DNA of 64,000 nt from CBDCFL01 sp965216135 (lineage in GTDB: Bacteria > Pseudomonadota > Alphaproteobacteria > Rhodobacterales > Rhodobacteraceae): assembly GCA_965216135.1 (NCBI GenBank), contig CBDCFL010000023.1:248001-312000 (forward strand), given 5' to 3'. Made by a program: the position numbers and the translations under genes. Within the stretch, counting starts at the first letter, position 1, and every line of letters starts with the position of its first letter. Shown in pieces: positions 63,321 to 64,000 of this stretch. The notes below the pieces were generated by a model. The model saw only the letters and a list, made by a program, of their open reading frames with translations, was not told the origin of the DNA and ran no database searches.

Positions 63321-64000
63321 ATGCTCCGGTCCACGGGTTTTCGGTTTTTCATCGTCGGCATTCTGGCGCTGCTGATGTTCATTCCGCTGTTTTTCGTCAG
63401 CGATATCGTCGACAGCCGCGCCAATTACAGCCGCGCGACCATCGACACGGTGGGTCGCGAATGGGGTGGCGCGCAGCTGTTTTCCGGCCCGCAAATGGTG
63501 ATCCCGGTCACCGAGGAGGTGACCACCACCAAACGCCGCGATGTGATTGATCCGGCCACCGGTCAGGCGTTGCGCGATGCCGCCTCGGGCAATGTGATCT
63601 ACGAACATTACGAAGAGACCAAGACCGAAACGCGCGCGCCGGTGTTCCTGTACCCCGACAGCTTTACGATGGAGGTCACCACCGTCAACGAGGAACGCCA
63701 CCGCGGCATTTTCGTCGTCCCGGTCTATCAGGCCGAGGCGGTGATGAGTTTCGACTTTCCGGCCAATGCCGCCGTTGATGCATTGGAAGGTGCCGAAGAC
63801 CTGCACTGGGACAAGGCCGAGATCCGCCTGTTCCTGTCATCAAACCGGGCGCTGCGAGGGCGCGCGAGCTTGCGCGCTGGCGATGCTGAACTGGCGCTCG
63901 AACCCCTGCCGGCCAATAATGATGGGCAGACCGGCATTGTCGCGGCCACCGGCGATCCGCGTGATCTGGGCGAGCTGCGGCTGGAGCTTGGCCTGAACGG
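63321..64000 (+). CDS. creD: CreD-like inner membrane protein (3' partial)
   Basis: The ATG at 63321 opens a frame that runs past the end of the window (226 codons seen). One N-terminal transmembrane helix (GFRFFIVGILALLMFIPLFF) is followed by a periplasmic domain with IDTVGREWGGAQLFSGPQMV and LYPDSFTMEVTTVNEERHRG, typical of the CreD/colicin-E2-tolerance family. The usual C-terminal multi-helix part lies outside. Role in envelope stress is known only from gamma-proteobacteria; here it is inferred. Confidence 0.88.
   Translation, partial: MLRSTGFRFFIVGILALLMFIPLFFVSDIVDSRANYSRATIDTVGREWGGAQLFSGPQMVIPVTEEVTTTKRRDVIDPATGQALRDAASGNVIYEHYEETKTETRAPVFLYPDSFTMEVTTVNEERHRGIFVVPVYQAEAVMSFDFPANAAVDALEGAEDLHWDKAEIRLFLSSNRALRGRASLRAGDAELALEPLPANNDGQTGIVAATGDPRDLGELRLELGLN

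Overview
The window looks like chromosomal DNA of a marine alphaproteobacterium of the Rhodobacterales (Roseobacter/Rhodobacter type). The evidence is the gene order mdh - sucC - sucD - sucA - sucB - lpd next to mcl2-like - nnrU - mch and sdhCDAB, the ethylmalonyl-CoA pathway hydratase (mch), the high GC content, and the methylated-amine style genes. Species cannot be read from the sequence.

Layout. 1-5.4 kb: a glycine-betaine/proline-type ABC transporter (ATPase, double permease) translationally coupled to a 790-residue DUF1989-DUF1989-GcvT fusion. 5.4-9.1 kb: an iron-containing alcohol dehydrogenase gene, broken by indels and by an IS21-family element. 9.1-13.3 kb (minus): amtB, a 56-residue membrane protein, glnT (type III glutamine synthetase) and a cytochrome P450. 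Together these suggest uptake and catabolism of an N-methylated, nitrogen-rich osmolyte. 13.5-16.1 kb: tRNA-Ala(GGC), a FYDLN-acid protein, a YgjP-like metallopeptidase, a GntR regulator and a TerB-like protein. 16.1-18.7 kb: a small secreted-protein gene hit by two different IS630-family elements 40 bp apart. 18.9-29.5 kb (minus): the 2-oxoglutarate dehydrogenase/succinyl-CoA synthetase operon, with extra genes inside it (MAPEG protein, sulfotransferase, secreted protein, and a higBA-type module on the opposite strand). 29.5-36.1 kb: a large operator-like palindrome, a LysR regulator, a 52-codon chimera, and a BTAD/TPR regulator gene broken by an IS5-family element that itself carries an IS630 copy. 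36.1-41.6 kb: mdh, a TSUP permease, mcl2-like, nnrU and mch. 42-50 kb: an ankyrin-cytochrome c fusion, a DUF1194 protein and sdhCDA/sdhB, with sulfotransferase, lipoprotein and DUF3052 genes between sdhA and sdhB. 50-61.6 kb: a mosaic of IS copies and broken genes, including a tandem duplication of IS630 plus 444 bp. 61.9-64 kb: a DEAD-box helicase and the start of creD.

Functionally the window supplies most of the oxidative half of the TCA cycle plus C4/C5-CoA steps of the ethylmalonyl-CoA pathway. The accessory material is dominated by recent IS activity: one IS21, two IS5, three IS630 type A, four IS630 type B and one ISNCY/IS481-like element. In several cases the interrupted reading frame can be rebuilt exactly by removing the element and one target duplication. 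Many flanking genes also carry single-base frameshifts or nonsense codons. This points to a genome in an IS-expansion and gene-decay phase, although sequencing indels at homopolymers cannot be excluded from the sequence alone.
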